48,212 nucleotides of DNA from Deltaproteobacteria bacterium (GCA_023250635.1 JAHFAI010000010.1:1-48212), one strand, 5' to 3'. Shown: positions 17,962 through 26,283, counted from the stretch's first letter. The notes: generated from the sequence alone by a model not told the origin. A program made the numbers and translations.

Positions 17962-18175
17962 AATATACTCCTCAACAGCACAGGAGGAAACTAGAAATTG
18001 CCTGAATTGGAGGAAACGCGATGCTTAAGGGAAAAAGTCTTCGCCACTTTATTTTTGCAGCAAACATTTAACGCCAATTTCATCTCGCCCCGATAGATTA
18101 TACAGACAACCGCTGCCAAATTTAGGCGACAGACACACATTCCGAAGGAATTTTCGGTTAGATTGGAGGTATGGT

Positions 18176-18634
18176 ATGATTCTGCCCACACTCTTTATGG
18201 CCGCTGGATTAAGCTTATGCTCAGGGCAGCTGCAAGCCGACCAGCCGCACAACGAAAGACCGGGCAGCAAGCCCTGGACCATTACCTGCCCTGATACCAT
18301 GAAAGCTGCGGATGCTTATTTGCGCCAACGCGCCGCCTGGGGCTTTGCTAAGTTTTTTAAATCAAGCCAGGGCTTAGATACCGTGCGCATAACCCTACAG
18401 AACTGCTCTATCGATGCTGAAGGAGTGAGCGAAATGGAGGCCCTGGGCAAATTTGTAAGTCAAGGCGACGAACGCACCATAATCTACGAACTTGCTAACT
18501 GTAGCTTGGCTCCGCAGCTGAGTTTTAAAGATCTCAACGTGGAAATCCGCGCCAGCTCGAAGCCTGCCCCAAGATTAAAAGAAGCCGCCAAAGTCGCACG
18601 TATACCTCACAAGTTGCCGAACAATAGATTTTAA
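18176..18634 (+). CDS. Small secreted protein, unknown
   Basis: A 152-residue protein with a short signal peptide (MILPTLFMAAGLSLCSGQLQA then DQPHN). The mature part holds ITCPDTMKAADAYLRQRAAW, LQNCSIDAEG and YELANCSLAPQLSF. Three cysteines (CPDT, NCS, NCS) could make disulfides after export. A GGAGG site lies 6 nt before ATG 18176, which makes the gene credible. No family is recognised. It sits 85 nt upstream of purF on the same strand, but a palindromic promoter-like segment separates them, so it is probably transcribed separately. Confidence 0.7.
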   Translation: MILPTLFMAAGLSLCSGQLQADQPHNERPGSKPWTITCPDTMKAADAYLRQRAAWGFAKFFKSSQGLDTVRITLQNCSIDAEGVSEMEALGKFVSQGDERTIIYELANCSLAPQLSFKDLNVEIRASSKPAPRLKEAAKVARIPHKLPNNRF

Positions 18635-18660
18635 ATGCTTCAGAGAAGAAAGCCTTGTCA

Positions 18661-18693
18661 TATCTCTTTAACTACGCCATAAAGAGATATAAT
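18661..18693 (+). promoter_or_regulatory. Palindrome overlapping a -10 box upstream of purF
   Basis: A perfect 10-bp inverted repeat, TATCTCTTTA (18661-18670) and TAAAGAGATA (18680-18689), with a 9-bp spacer ends in a TATAAT (18688-18693), 27 bp before the purF start. The overlap suggests an operator for a dimeric regulator of the pur cluster. It does not resemble the enterobacterial PurR box. No T-run follows, so a terminator for the upstream gene is less likely. Confidence 0.4.
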
Positions 18694-18719
18694 CTACCTT
18701 ATAGTTATCGGAGTTTGGC

Positions 18720-20189
18720 GTGTGCGGGATATTGGGTATTAGCAATATCGAAAATGCCGCTCATAGCGTTTATAAAGGTTTGCTTACCCTTCAACATCGC
18801 GGTCAAGATGCTGCTGGCATACTAAGCTTTAATCCTCGCAACGAAAAATTTCACCTCCATAAAGACTGCGGACTTGCCGCAACGGTATTTGATCGCGAAA
18901 TAATCGCCGGCCTTCAAGGTAACATCGCCATCGGTCATACCCGCTACTCTACCGTCGGCAAGGGAGATAAAGAAGATCTCCAACCTTTGATTCTCAACCA
19001 CCCCTTTGGCCTGGGAATGGTCCATAATGGCAATTTGGTAAATTATTTTGAAAAAAGCCGTGATCTTCAAGAACGGGAATTTCGTCATCCCTTAACCAGC
19101 AATGATTTGGAAGTACTGCAAAATATCCTCAGTTTATCTTTGATCAAAGAGCTTGCCAGCACCCGCCCAAGCCCACCGCCCTCCTCCAGCGAAGTCTTAA
19201 TCACCATGCTCGGTCGAGCTGTCCACGAAGTCTACCGCGAAGTTTCTGGAGCCTATGCGGTAATCGGCATCCTCGCCGGTAAGGGAATGTTTGCGTTTCG
19301 TGATCCTCACGGGATTCGCCCCTTAGTCCTCGGCAAAAAAAATCACCCTGATGAAGGAGGCCCCGCCTATTGTATAGCTTCCGAAAGCACAACGCTCAAT
19401 TTTCTCAATTTTGATTTTGTCGAAGATATACCTCCAGGCACCCTGATTTTTATTGACCAAAACGCTAATTTATTTAAAAAAAAAATACTCGCCCAGGTGA
19501 ACGAGAAACCCTGCATGTTTGAATGGGTGTACTTTGCCAGCCCCGAAAGTACTATGGCTAAGCGTAGCGTCTATACTACCCGTCATAACCTCGGTCATCT
19601 CCTTGCCAAGCAGATAACAAAACTTCGTGAACACGAAAATTTCCCCCTCGATGTGGTTGCCCCGATTCCTGATAGCAGCAGAATTGCGGCAATCTCCTTA
19701 GCTGAAACCCTTAAGCTCCCGCTGCGCGAGCTTTTGATAAAAAATCGCTATATTCAACGGAGTTTCATCCTCAACGGTCAGGAGAATCGCGAAAATGCCG
19801 TCGAGCTCAAACTGAGTCCGGTCTTTAGTGAAATTAGAGGCAAAAATATTCTTTTGGTTGATGACAGCATCGTCCGCGGCACAACCTCAAAACGTCTGGT
19901 GGCAATGATGCGCCGCGCCGGTGCCCTGCGGGTTTATCTAGCAATTACCTGCCCACCAATTCGCTTTCCCTGCATGCTTGGGCTCGACTTTCCCAGTGCC
20001 AACGAATTGGTTGCTTATAAGCGCAGCGCTGATCAGGTAGCTCAAGAAATCGGCGCCGACAAAATCATCTATCTTGGGCAAGAAGATCTCAAAGCAGCAA
20101 TTAATTTACCTGATCTCTGCATGGCCTGTCTCGATGGCAACTACCCCGTAGATATTACGGCAAGCCGCGAATTTCAAGCACGACGTTAA
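18720..20189 (+). CDS. purF: Amidophosphoribosyltransferase
   Basis: PurF makes phosphoribosylamine from PRPP and glutamine, the committed step of purine synthesis. GTG 18720 is followed at once by the nucleophile cysteine (MCGILGI), so there is no propeptide. The Ntn glutaminase part contains LQHRGQDAAGI, GHTRYST and MVHNGNLVNY. The PRPP loop is LLVDDSIVRGTTSKR. Cysteines in EKPCMFEW, RFPCMLGLD and DLCMAC occupy the positions of the four [4Fe-4S] ligands of the Bacillus enzyme, so an oxygen-sensitive cluster is likely. Length is 489 residues. GGAG lies about 8 nt upstream. It is first in the purF-E-C-D run. Confidence 0.97.
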   Translation: MCGILGISNIENAAHSVYKGLLTLQHRGQDAAGILSFNPRNEKFHLHKDCGLAATVFDREIIAGLQGNIAIGHTRYSTVGKGDKEDLQPLILNHPFGLGMVHNGNLVNYFEKSRDLQEREFRHPLTSNDLEVLQNILSLSLIKELASTRPSPPPSSSEVLITMLGRAVHEVYREVSGAYAVIGILAGKGMFAFRDPHGIRPLVLGKKNHPDEGGPAYCIASESTTLNFLNFDFVEDIPPGTLIFIDQNANLFKKKILAQVNEKPCMFEWVYFASPESTMAKRSVYTTRHNLGHLLAKQITKLREHENFPLDVVAPIPDSSRIAAISLAETLKLPLRELLIKNRYIQRSFILNGQENRENAVELKLSPVFSEIRGKNILLVDDSIVRGTTSKRLVAMMRRAGALRVYLAITCPPIRFPCMLGLDFPSANELVAYKRSADQVAQEIGADKIIYLGQEDLKAAINLPDLCMACLDGNYPVDITASREFQARR

Positions 20190-20206
20190 TTGAGCAAGGA
20201 TTTCCT

Positions 20207-20983
20207 ATGAACGTTAGTTTCCTCACTGGCAGCTCCTCCGACGCACCCCTTGGCGAACTCCTCGTCGCACAGCTACACAACATCTGTGCCGTCGACAGCG
20301 CCGTAATTTCAGCACATCGCCATCCCGATAAATTGCGGGCCTATCTAACCACAACTAACTTTGATATTGCCATCGGCGCTGCTGGCCTGGCGGCTCATCT
20401 CCCGGGAGCTATCGCTTCGCAGCAGGTCAAGCTCACTATTGGTCTACCGATCAGCAAGCAGATGGCTGGTCTCGATGCCTTACTGGCAATACTACAAATG
20501 CCCTTCGGTATACCTGTGCTCACCGCCGGGGTAGATGCCGTCAATTCCATCGTTTACTTTTTGGCCTGCCTTGCCCGCCATCGTCCCGAGGGCCTCGGAT
20601 TAGTCGTACCCGAGCCCTTACAAAAGCAGGTGCACTGGCAAAGGGAGTATGCTCGTTTTCAAGAACTTGCCAATCAATGGGCCATTCCCCACCAAGTGGT
20701 AGCCCAGCCAAACCCCCTCTGGTTTAATATTATCGTCATTTCCAGCTGCGCTGATTTGCCCTTGCTAGAATACCAACAGCACTGCCCTGTCGTGTATGTG
20801 CCAATTCTCCCCCCTGAGGAAACCCAAAGCGCCTTATTAGCCAGCACTCTTTTGAGCTGGACCGGAAAAGGTGGCCTATGGTTAGGAGTAAATAATTTGC
20901 GCAATGCCCTACTGAGTTTTATGCAATTGCTCAATGAAGAGCATCTCTGGGATGAACATTTATGGACAATTCGTCGGGGGTAA
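20207..20983 (+). CDS. purE: PurE-type AIR carboxylase/mutase with a degenerate second half
   Basis: PurE handles the carboxylation step to carboxyaminoimidazole ribonucleotide. The first about 125 residues are a full PurE domain: GSSSDAPLGE (8-17), the active-site SAHRHPDKL (35-43), GAAGLAAHLPGAIAS (57-71) and AGLDALLAILQMPFGIPV. The protein is 258 residues, against about 160 for ordinary PurE. The extra half (GLVVPEPLQ, FNIIVISSCADLP, GGLWLGVNNLRNALLSFMQ) resembles a second PurE fold that has lost the motifs. No purK is in the window, so the enzyme could be the class II type using CO2 directly, which cannot be decided from sequence reading. The gene lies 17 nt after purF and 6 nt before purC. 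Confidence 0.88.
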   Translation: MNVSFLTGSSSDAPLGELLVAQLHNICAVDSAVISAHRHPDKLRAYLTTTNFDIAIGAAGLAAHLPGAIASQQVKLTIGLPISKQMAGLDALLAILQMPFGIPVLTAGVDAVNSIVYFLACLARHRPEGLGLVVPEPLQKQVHWQREYARFQELANQWAIPHQVVAQPNPLWFNIIVISSCADLPLLEYQQHCPVVYVPILPPEETQSALLASTLLSWTGKGGLWLGVNNLRNALLSFMQLLNEEHLWDEHLWTIRRG

Positions 20984-20989
20984 ATTTCC

Positions 20990-22066
20990 ATGCTACCACA
21001 ACTACTTTATCGCGGTTCAGTTAAAGATCTCCATGGTTCTCCCGCAGATGAGACTTTAGTGTTCGCGTTTTCTGACCGTTATTCAGTTTTTGACTGGGGG
21101 GAAATGCCTGATGCCATCGGCAATAAGGGCAAGGCCTTAGCGGCAATTACCTTCGGCTTATTTCGCCATCTCAGCAGCAAGGGCATAGAGCATCACTGTC
21201 TCGGCCTGGTCGATAGGGATATGGTCCCGCTTCTTAATCCTAGTCCAAGCCGATTTCTTAAGGTAAAGCAGGTGCAAGTCCTCAGACCAATCCGTCACGC
21301 CAATACCTGGGACTACAGCCTCTATCAGCAGCGTCCCAGCGCTTGCCTCGTACCCCTCGAAGTAATTTTTCGTTTTGGCTTACCCCGAGGCAGTTCCCTG
21401 CTGCGACGTCTCCAGGAAAATCCTGCTTATGCTGCGGAACTAAAGCTACCTGCTGAGATCAAAGAAGGATCTGTATTCGCTGCGCCTCTCATCGAATATT
21501 CAAGCAAATTGGAAGAAAGCGACCGTATCCTCACCCGGCAGGAAGCCCAACAACTTGCCGGTATGAGTGACAAAGAGTTTACTCTGCTCGCGAGTCTAGC
21601 CCAAAAAATTTCCCTGCATCTTCACGAGTTTTTCGCCAGCTTTGATGTGGAGCTTTGGGATGGCAAATTAGAATTTGCCTTCACCGCCACAACCCTGGGC
21701 TCACGTTCCTTCACCCTGGTCGATGCCATCGGCCCCGACGAACTGCGCCTTATCTACCGAGGAATTCCCCTTTCCAAGGAACTCATTCGCCAGTTTTATC
21801 TCCACACGCCCTGGTATCAAGCCATCAAACAAGCCCAGACGCTTGCCAAGGAAAAAAAGAGCACCGCCTGGCGAGAGCTTTGTCGATTGCAACTAGGTGC
21901 ATTACCAGCGCCCCTATCCGATCAACAGATTCAAGTGGTAAGCGGTATTTATCAAAATATCGCTGATTTTACCTTAGAAGCATGCGGCTTGCGCCCGTGG
22001 TTTACCGACAAGCTGGCATTTAAGCAAGTATGCACGTTGGCTGAGAACTTTAATGCTCTTTCGTAG
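20990..22066 (+). CDS. purC: SAICAR synthase
   Basis: PurC couples aspartate to CAIR using ATP. The N-terminus LLYRGSVKDLHGSPADETLV is the ATP-grasp-like start of the family, followed by FSDRYSVFDWGEMPDAIGNK, LVPLEVIFRFGLPRGSSL and the late segment SFTLVDAIGPDELRL, which corresponds to the metal/ATP site. At 358 residues it is longer than the roughly 240-residue enterobacterial enzyme and closer to long-form SAICAR synthases. The start follows the purE stop by 6 nt, so translational coupling is likely. Confidence 0.92.
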   Translation: MLPQLLYRGSVKDLHGSPADETLVFAFSDRYSVFDWGEMPDAIGNKGKALAAITFGLFRHLSSKGIEHHCLGLVDRDMVPLLNPSPSRFLKVKQVQVLRPIRHANTWDYSLYQQRPSACLVPLEVIFRFGLPRGSSLLRRLQENPAYAAELKLPAEIKEGSVFAAPLIEYSSKLEESDRILTRQEAQQLAGMSDKEFTLLASLAQKISLHLHEFFASFDVELWDGKLEFAFTATTLGSRSFTLVDAIGPDELRLIYRGIPLSKELIRQFYLHTPWYQAIKQAQTLAKEKKSTAWRELCRLQLGALPAPLSDQQIQVVSGIYQNIADFTLEACGLRPWFTDKLAFKQVCTLAENFNALS

Positions 22067-22093
22067 TTGATAAAGTGCTGATAAGAGGTGGCG

Positions 22094-23398
22094 ATGAAAG
22101 TCCTCATTGTAGGTAGTGGCGGCAGAGAACATGCCTTAGCTCATTATTTTTCTTCCCAAAACAAAGTCACTGAAGTCCTTGTCTGTCCAGGTAATGCTGG
22201 CATTGCCCTCACCGCAAAAACTCGCTGCTTTAGGGAAATTTGTTATAGCGCGACTGATATTATTCGCCTGATCCGTGCTAGCGGAGGGGTTAGTTTTGCG
22301 ATCATTGGTCCTGAAGAACCCTTAAGCTCTGGTCTGGTCGATGCCTTGCAAGCCGCCGATATTCCAGTGGTGGGACCAAGCCAGCAAGCTGCCCAGCTAG
22401 AAAGTTCAAAAATTTTTGCCAAAGAAATGATGCTGAGCGCAGGTGTACCAACAGCGGCCTACCAAAAATTTACCAGCATAGCCAGCGCCCAAGGATTTAT
22501 TGATGAGTCTACCTGGAAAAATGGCTGGGTAATTAAAGCTGATGCCTTGGCTGCCGGCAAGGGGGTACTGGTCTGTGTTGATAAATCCAGTGCCAAGCAA
22601 GGGATCTCCCAGCTTATGGGGGGTGCACACCTAGGGAAAAGCATCGACAAAATTTTGATCGAAGAGCGGCTTATCGGTCGCGAAGTTTCGGCTTTTTATT
22701 TATGCCTCGGAGAACAGTATCTACACCTTGGTAACGCCTGTGATTACAAACGCCTTAATGACGGCGACTATGGACCAAATACCGGTGGTATGGGCGCCTA
22801 TACCCCCGTATCCTGGCTAGAGCAGAGCGATCAAAGCGCTTTGGAACAGAGGGTGGTTATTCCTATCTTGCAAGCCATGGAAAAACGCGGAACACCTTTT
22901 GCCGGGTTTTTATTTGTGGGTGCAATGATTAACGCCGAGGGAGCAAAGGTACTGGAGTTTAATGTTCGTCTCGGTGATCCTGAGGCCCAGTGCCTTCTCC
23001 CCCTCGCCAACGAGCATCTGCTCACTGCTTTACAAGCGGTGGCCACTCACGATCGCCTAGGATTTTTGCAGCAACGAGGCAGGGCAATTCTCCAGCGCGA
23101 GAGCTGCGCCGTCCATGTGGTTTGCGCAGCTACAGGCTACCCCGGCACCGATGGTTCGATCCTACGCTTAGGAGATCCCATTGAGGTCACGGGATTCTTA
23201 GCCGAGCAATGCCAGCTTACCTATGCGGGAGTGCGGTCTGAGGGGGGGCGGCTGCTCACCAACGGTGGTCGAGTAGCGGGAGTAACCGGGCTTGCTGTTA
23301 CGCAAGAACAAGCACGAAAATTCGCTTATGAAGGCGTCGAGAAAATTTGTTTTGCTGACAAAATAACGCGTACTGATATTGCTAAATATCGTGGTTAA
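22094..23398 (+). CDS. purD: Phosphoribosylamine--glycine ligase
   Basis: PurD joins glycine to phosphoribosylamine, the product of PurF, which is unstable and benefits from co-expression. It is an ATP-grasp enzyme of 434 residues: VLIVGSGGREHALAHYFS at the N-terminus, IIGPEEPLSSGLVD, GWVIKADALAAGKGVLVC, DYKRLNDGDYGPNTGGMGAY and LEFNVRLGDPEAQCLLP. ATG 22094 is preferred over GTG 22088 because AGAGG lies 6 nt before the ATG. It ends the pur run. A weak inverted repeat (23406-23411 with 23434-23439) follows in the short gap before a convergent gene. Confidence 0.96.
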   Translation: MKVLIVGSGGREHALAHYFSSQNKVTEVLVCPGNAGIALTAKTRCFREICYSATDIIRLIRASGGVSFAIIGPEEPLSSGLVDALQAADIPVVGPSQQAAQLESSKIFAKEMMLSAGVPTAAYQKFTSIASAQGFIDESTWKNGWVIKADALAAGKGVLVCVDKSSAKQGISQLMGGAHLGKSIDKILIEERLIGREVSAFYLCLGEQYLHLGNACDYKRLNDGDYGPNTGGMGAYTPVSWLEQSDQSALEQRVVIPILQAMEKRGTPFAGFLFVGAMINAEGAKVLEFNVRLGDPEAQCLLPLANEHLLTALQAVATHDRLGFLQQRGRAILQRESCAVHVVCAATGYPGTDGSILRLGDPIEVTGFLAEQCQLTYAGVRSEGGRLLTNGGRVAGVTGLAVTQEQARKFAYEGVEKICFADKITRTDIAKYRG

Positions 23399-23438
23399 AC
23401 GTTTAATCAGGAGCTGGCACGAAAGCGTCAACGCCTGA

Positions 23439-25571
23439 TCAAGGGAGTTCAGGCTCGCGGTAGGTGATTGTCAGAATTTCTCCATGTCCTGTCGGGTCTA
23501 TTAATCTGGTAAAAACCAAATTATCATGCTTATCTCCTGCGAGCCTTAGCATTGCCACTCTTTTATATTCTGCATCTATCTCGAATGGATTACCCTCTCG
23601 GATATTAGGCTGCTTATTTGGAATAAGAATTTTTAATGGGTTTTGTTTATCCTCCTTAAAATGCCCTAAAATCCTCGCCAAAATTTCTTCCTTTGCAGAT
23701 TCTAAAGCTTCTTGTGTTGGTTGTGCTTTTATAGACAGACTAGGTTTTTTAACTTCTTTGAAGTCCGTTGGCAGCTTCCCAGTAGCTAAAAGAGTTTCAT
23801 AAGCAAGATAATTTTCATCTTTCTCTCTGTATTGTTCACTGCTTTCTGTGTCTTTGATAATTTGCAGTTTTTCACCAAAGATATCCATTAGCTTCTTCGG
23901 CATAGGATTGACAATCTTCATTATAACGACGCTTTGCTCTGGCAGTTGCATTGTTTTTTCAACAGCTAAACCAGCCTTTCTGAGGGCATCGTCCAGGGGG
24001 GCTTGAAGAGATGAATCCGTGGCGATAATTGCTGGGCGACCTTCTGGAATTACATCGCCTAAAAATGGCGCGCCGTCTATATGCATTACAATTACCGGAT
24101 CTCCAGCTCCGGGTATTTGACTAACCGTATGCTTTATAACTTCGTCCTGCGCAACTCCCACCTCCTCTTGCGCAGCTCTCACCTCCTGCATTACTACATG
24201 ATCTGATGTACCATCAGCAAGCAAGGTTGCTATTTCCGCTTGTTTTTGAGCGATGATTTCATTTTGTCTCTTTACTTCTCGCTTTTTCAATGCTGCTTTT
24301 AGCCATTTTTTTATTTTAATTTCTGCCTCTACTTGTGCTTTTAATACTATTGCTTGAGTATGTGCTGACTCCCGTACCGGTTCTGACGCTTCTGCTTGTT
24401 TTGGTGCTGCTACTACTGGCTCTGGTACTGGTGATACTGCTGCTGACGCTTCTGCTTGTTTTGGTGCTGCTACTACTGGCTCTGGTACTGGTGATACTGC
24501 TGCTGACGCTTCTGCTTGTTTTGGTGCTGCAGCTGCTACTACTGGCTCTGGTACTGGTGATACTGCTGCTGGAGTTTCCCCTGATACTGGTGATACTGCT
24601 GCTGGTGTTTTCTTGGATGCTGATTCTAACGCTCGTACATCTGCTGCTGGTACTGCTGCTGGTACTGCTGCTGGTACTGGTACTGGTACTGGACTTGGCT
24701 CTGGTACTTTCTGAATTCCCTCCCACCCTTGAAAAAGATTTCCTAATTCATTGTCAGGAATTTCGTTAAGTGTTACAATTATTCCATCAACTTCTTTTGT
24801 TGACATGGTTGTACTAGGCACGGCTTCCGGCTTGGCTTCCAGCTTCACCCCCGGGGGCTTAAAAGCTTCATTTACTACAGAGTCGAGAGAGTCTGCCAAT
24901 CGTTGAGCATCTCCAGAATCTCCCGGAATCTCACTTCTATCTCCAATTGTTTTCTTCGTCTCTTCCAGCCAATTTCTCAGCTTGGTCTTAATTCCTACTG
25001 TTTGACTTTCCACTGCTACTTGCTGAAGTCCTGCCGCTAACTTAACAATATCTTTTCGTGGTAAAAGCGGTGGCTCACCCCCAATCTTCTGACTACTCGT
25101 GATCGGCTTACTGCGCTTCTGTATTAGCACCAATTGTTGTCGTTTTGGGAGGTGAGGGACGACTCCTCCAATTGCTTGGCCTTCCCGAATTGTTTCAACT
25201 CTAGCCAGTTCAGGCTTTACTTTTTCAGGGGTTTTTATAACAGCATGAATTATCACCCCGGCAGCGGCGAGCTCCGTTACAGTAGCTGCAATTCCGATAA
25301 TATTCAGTATTTTGTCCGATCCTGCATCGCTAAGATTTAAATTTGTCCCAATTTGCGGTGGATCGAGATAGGTATTAGTAATGATAATAATCTTCTCCCC
25401 AGGAGGCAGTGCCTCTACAGCGGCAGAGTCAACAGAGGCATTTTTTACCGCTATTGGGGAAATGTCGTTACTGCCCTGACTCGGGCTTTCGTCAAATCGC
25501 TTACAGGAGAAATTGAAAATGATAAGGCAGAAAACCCCACTAACATAGAGTATTTGACCTTTGATAGACAT
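23439..25571 (-). CDS. Large exported or membrane-anchored Ala/Pro-rich repeat protein, unknown
   Basis: About 710 residues from ATG 25571. The N-terminus is hydrophobic and ends in IIFNFSC, an imperfect lipobox, so a lipoprotein or a signal anchor is possible. A second hydrophobic stretch (IIGIAATVTELAAAGVIIHA) lies near residue 85-105. The middle is low-complexity: PVPVPAAVPAAVPAA, then three copies of a 20-residue unit rich in SPVPEPVVAA and PKQAEAS. A charged coiled-coil-like part (KKREVKRQNEIIAQKQAEI) and a globular C-terminus follow. No family is recognised. The gene is more AT-rich than its neighbours and borders the repeat-filled gap, which suggests a lineage-specific or transferred gene. 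Prolines may let it span the periplasm. Confidence 0.65.
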   Translation of the reverse strand: MSIKGQILYVSGVFCLIIFNFSCKRFDESPSQGSNDISPIAVKNASVDSAAVEALPPGEKIIIITNTYLDPPQIGTNLNLSDAGSDKILNIIGIAATVTELAAAGVIIHAVIKTPEKVKPELARVETIREGQAIGGVVPHLPKRQQLVLIQKRSKPITSSQKIGGEPPLLPRKDIVKLAAGLQQVAVESQTVGIKTKLRNWLEETKKTIGDRSEIPGDSGDAQRLADSLDSVVNEAFKPPGVKLEAKPEAVPSTTMSTKEVDGIIVTLNEIPDNELGNLFQGWEGIQKVPEPSPVPVPVPAAVPAAVPAADVRALESASKKTPAAVSPVSGETPAAVSPVPEPVVAAAAPKQAEASAAVSPVPEPVVAAPKQAEASAAVSPVPEPVVAAPKQAEASEPVRESAHTQAIVLKAQVEAEIKIKKWLKAALKKREVKRQNEIIAQKQAEIATLLADGTSDHVVMQEVRAAQEEVGVAQDEVIKHTVSQIPGAGDPVIVMHIDGAPFLGDVIPEGRPAIIATDSSLQAPLDDALRKAGLAVEKTMQLPEQSVVIMKIVNPMPKKLMDIFGEKLQIIKDTESSEQYREKDENYLAYETLLATGKLPTDFKEVKKPSLSIKAQPTQEALESAKEEILARILGHFKEDKQNPLKILIPNKQPNIREGNPFEIDAEYKRVAMLRLAGDKHDNLVFTRLIDPTGHGEILTITYREPELP
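24385..24570 (-). repeat. 60-bp in-frame tandem repeat (three copies)
   Basis: Units start at 24385, 24445 and 24505. The first two are 60 bp and essentially identical; the third has a 6-bp insertion. All stay in frame and encode AAVSPVPEPVVAA-PKQAEAS. A shorter 15-bp-type repeat lies nearby (about 24650-24690). Near-identity of the copies indicates recent slippage, so copy number probably varies between strains. Confidence 0.9.
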
Positions 25572-25660
25572 ATTCTCTCTTGCTCTCTGCCTGTAAAATA
25601 TCGCCACAAATATCTCTACTATTCGGCATTAAGAACCTTTACTTTAAGTATTGGTAACTA

Positions 25661-25812
25661 GTCGCTGGCGCGAAATAGCATATTTCGTGCCGCGACGTGT
25701 CCTGAGGAGCAAAGCGACGAAGGATCTGTCACGTGATATCCGGATGTTATGTGAAAGATCCTTCCTCACTGCGTTCGTCAGGACACGGCGCTGGCGCTTT
25801 CGCGCCAGCGCC
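25661..25812. repeat. Cluster of three adjacent palindromes (REP/MITE-like)
   Basis: Three inverted repeats lie end to end. 25661-25696 pairs GTCGC with GCGAC around a near-perfect GCGCGAAATA arm. 25697-25786 has outer arms GTGTCCTGA and TCAGGACAC enclosing two inverted copies of a dispersed GAAGGATC-type repeat. 25787-25812 is a perfect 10-bp stem with GGCGCTGGCG arms and a 6-nt loop. No transposase is present. The arrangement resembles composite REP/BIME or a non-autonomous mobile element. Confidence 0.75.
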
Positions 25813-25916
25813 TAGCTACCCGCCGAGAAGTACAAAAACGCGCTGATTTTCAATGCGAATACCGTAGTAGCCAAAACAAGCGTTGTACCCAGAAGACCTT
25901 TCTCCATATAGATCAT
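25812..25916 (-). CDS. Possible 34-residue single-span membrane peptide
   Basis: ATG 25916 is preceded by GAGG at about 5 nt and opens a 34-codon frame beginning MIYMEKGLLGTTLVL. One hydrophobic helix covers almost the whole product (GLLGTTLVLATTVFALKISA). The TAG stop abuts the 10-bp hairpin at 25787-25812, which could act in 3' end formation. The good ribosome site and clean membrane segment support it; the very short length and absence of a known family argue for caution. Confidence 0.4.
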   Translation of the reverse strand: MIYMEKGLLGTTLVLATTVFALKISAFLYFSAGS

Positions 25917-26283
25917 ATTACCTCGTTCGCTAAAGATGGTTCCCACGAGAGCGCTAACTTACAAGTGTACTGCCAGGCTCATAATCACTTAAAGGGGGCA
26001 TTGGAGTTCGGCTTACCGTGGAAGGGCGGGGAGTCTTGAGAAATGGCGAGAGCAAGAACTCGTGCAATTCAGCCGCTGACCTATGTTTTTTGGGAAAGCT
26101 CGTTTTTCGTCCTTCGCTCACCTCTTTGCAAGGGCAGGGGGCTTAGGTGGGGTCAAATTTTATCCGCTTCGAGCGGATGGAATTTTATGCCACCGTAAGC
26201 CTCCTGCCATGCTGGGGGTGGCGAGGAGCGAAATCCACAAGGCTGGTGATGGGCTTCTATGTCTTCGGCATTAAAGCCTTGTT
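25917..26283. other. Gene-poor stretch with secondary structure
   Basis: These 367 bp hold no convincing gene. A plus-strand frame at 26083-26274 has no ribosome site and an unnatural composition. The stretch contains the long imperfect hairpin at 26133-26208, a reverse copy of the TGAGCGAAGG repeat core at 26111-26120, and weak pairing of AAGGCT with AAGCCTT around 26238-26281. I compared it by eye with tmRNA, SRP RNA and RNase P signatures and found no match. It may be a decayed mobile element or an unknown structured RNA. Confidence 0.5.
26133..26208. repeat. Long imperfect inverted repeat
   Basis: Arms of about 36 nt pair as GGCAGG/CCTGCC, GCTTA/TAAGC, GGTGG/CCACC, AAATTTT/AATTTTA and a closing ATCCGCT-TCG-AGCGGAT stem, with short internal mismatches. 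No gene overlaps it credibly. Confidence 0.7.

Noticed and set aside
24385-24570. CRISPR array
   Set aside because: The 60-bp units are contiguous, without unique spacers, and stay in frame inside a coding gene.
24316-24769. Serine/threonine-rich and leucine-rich frames in the minisatellite region
   Set aside because: They are out-of-frame readings of the repeat DNA in the 710-residue gene. The real frame has the signal-like start and a continuous product.
26083-26274. 63-codon plus-strand frame over the long hairpin
   Set aside because: It has no ribosome site, a composition dictated by the palindrome and no resemblance to a family.
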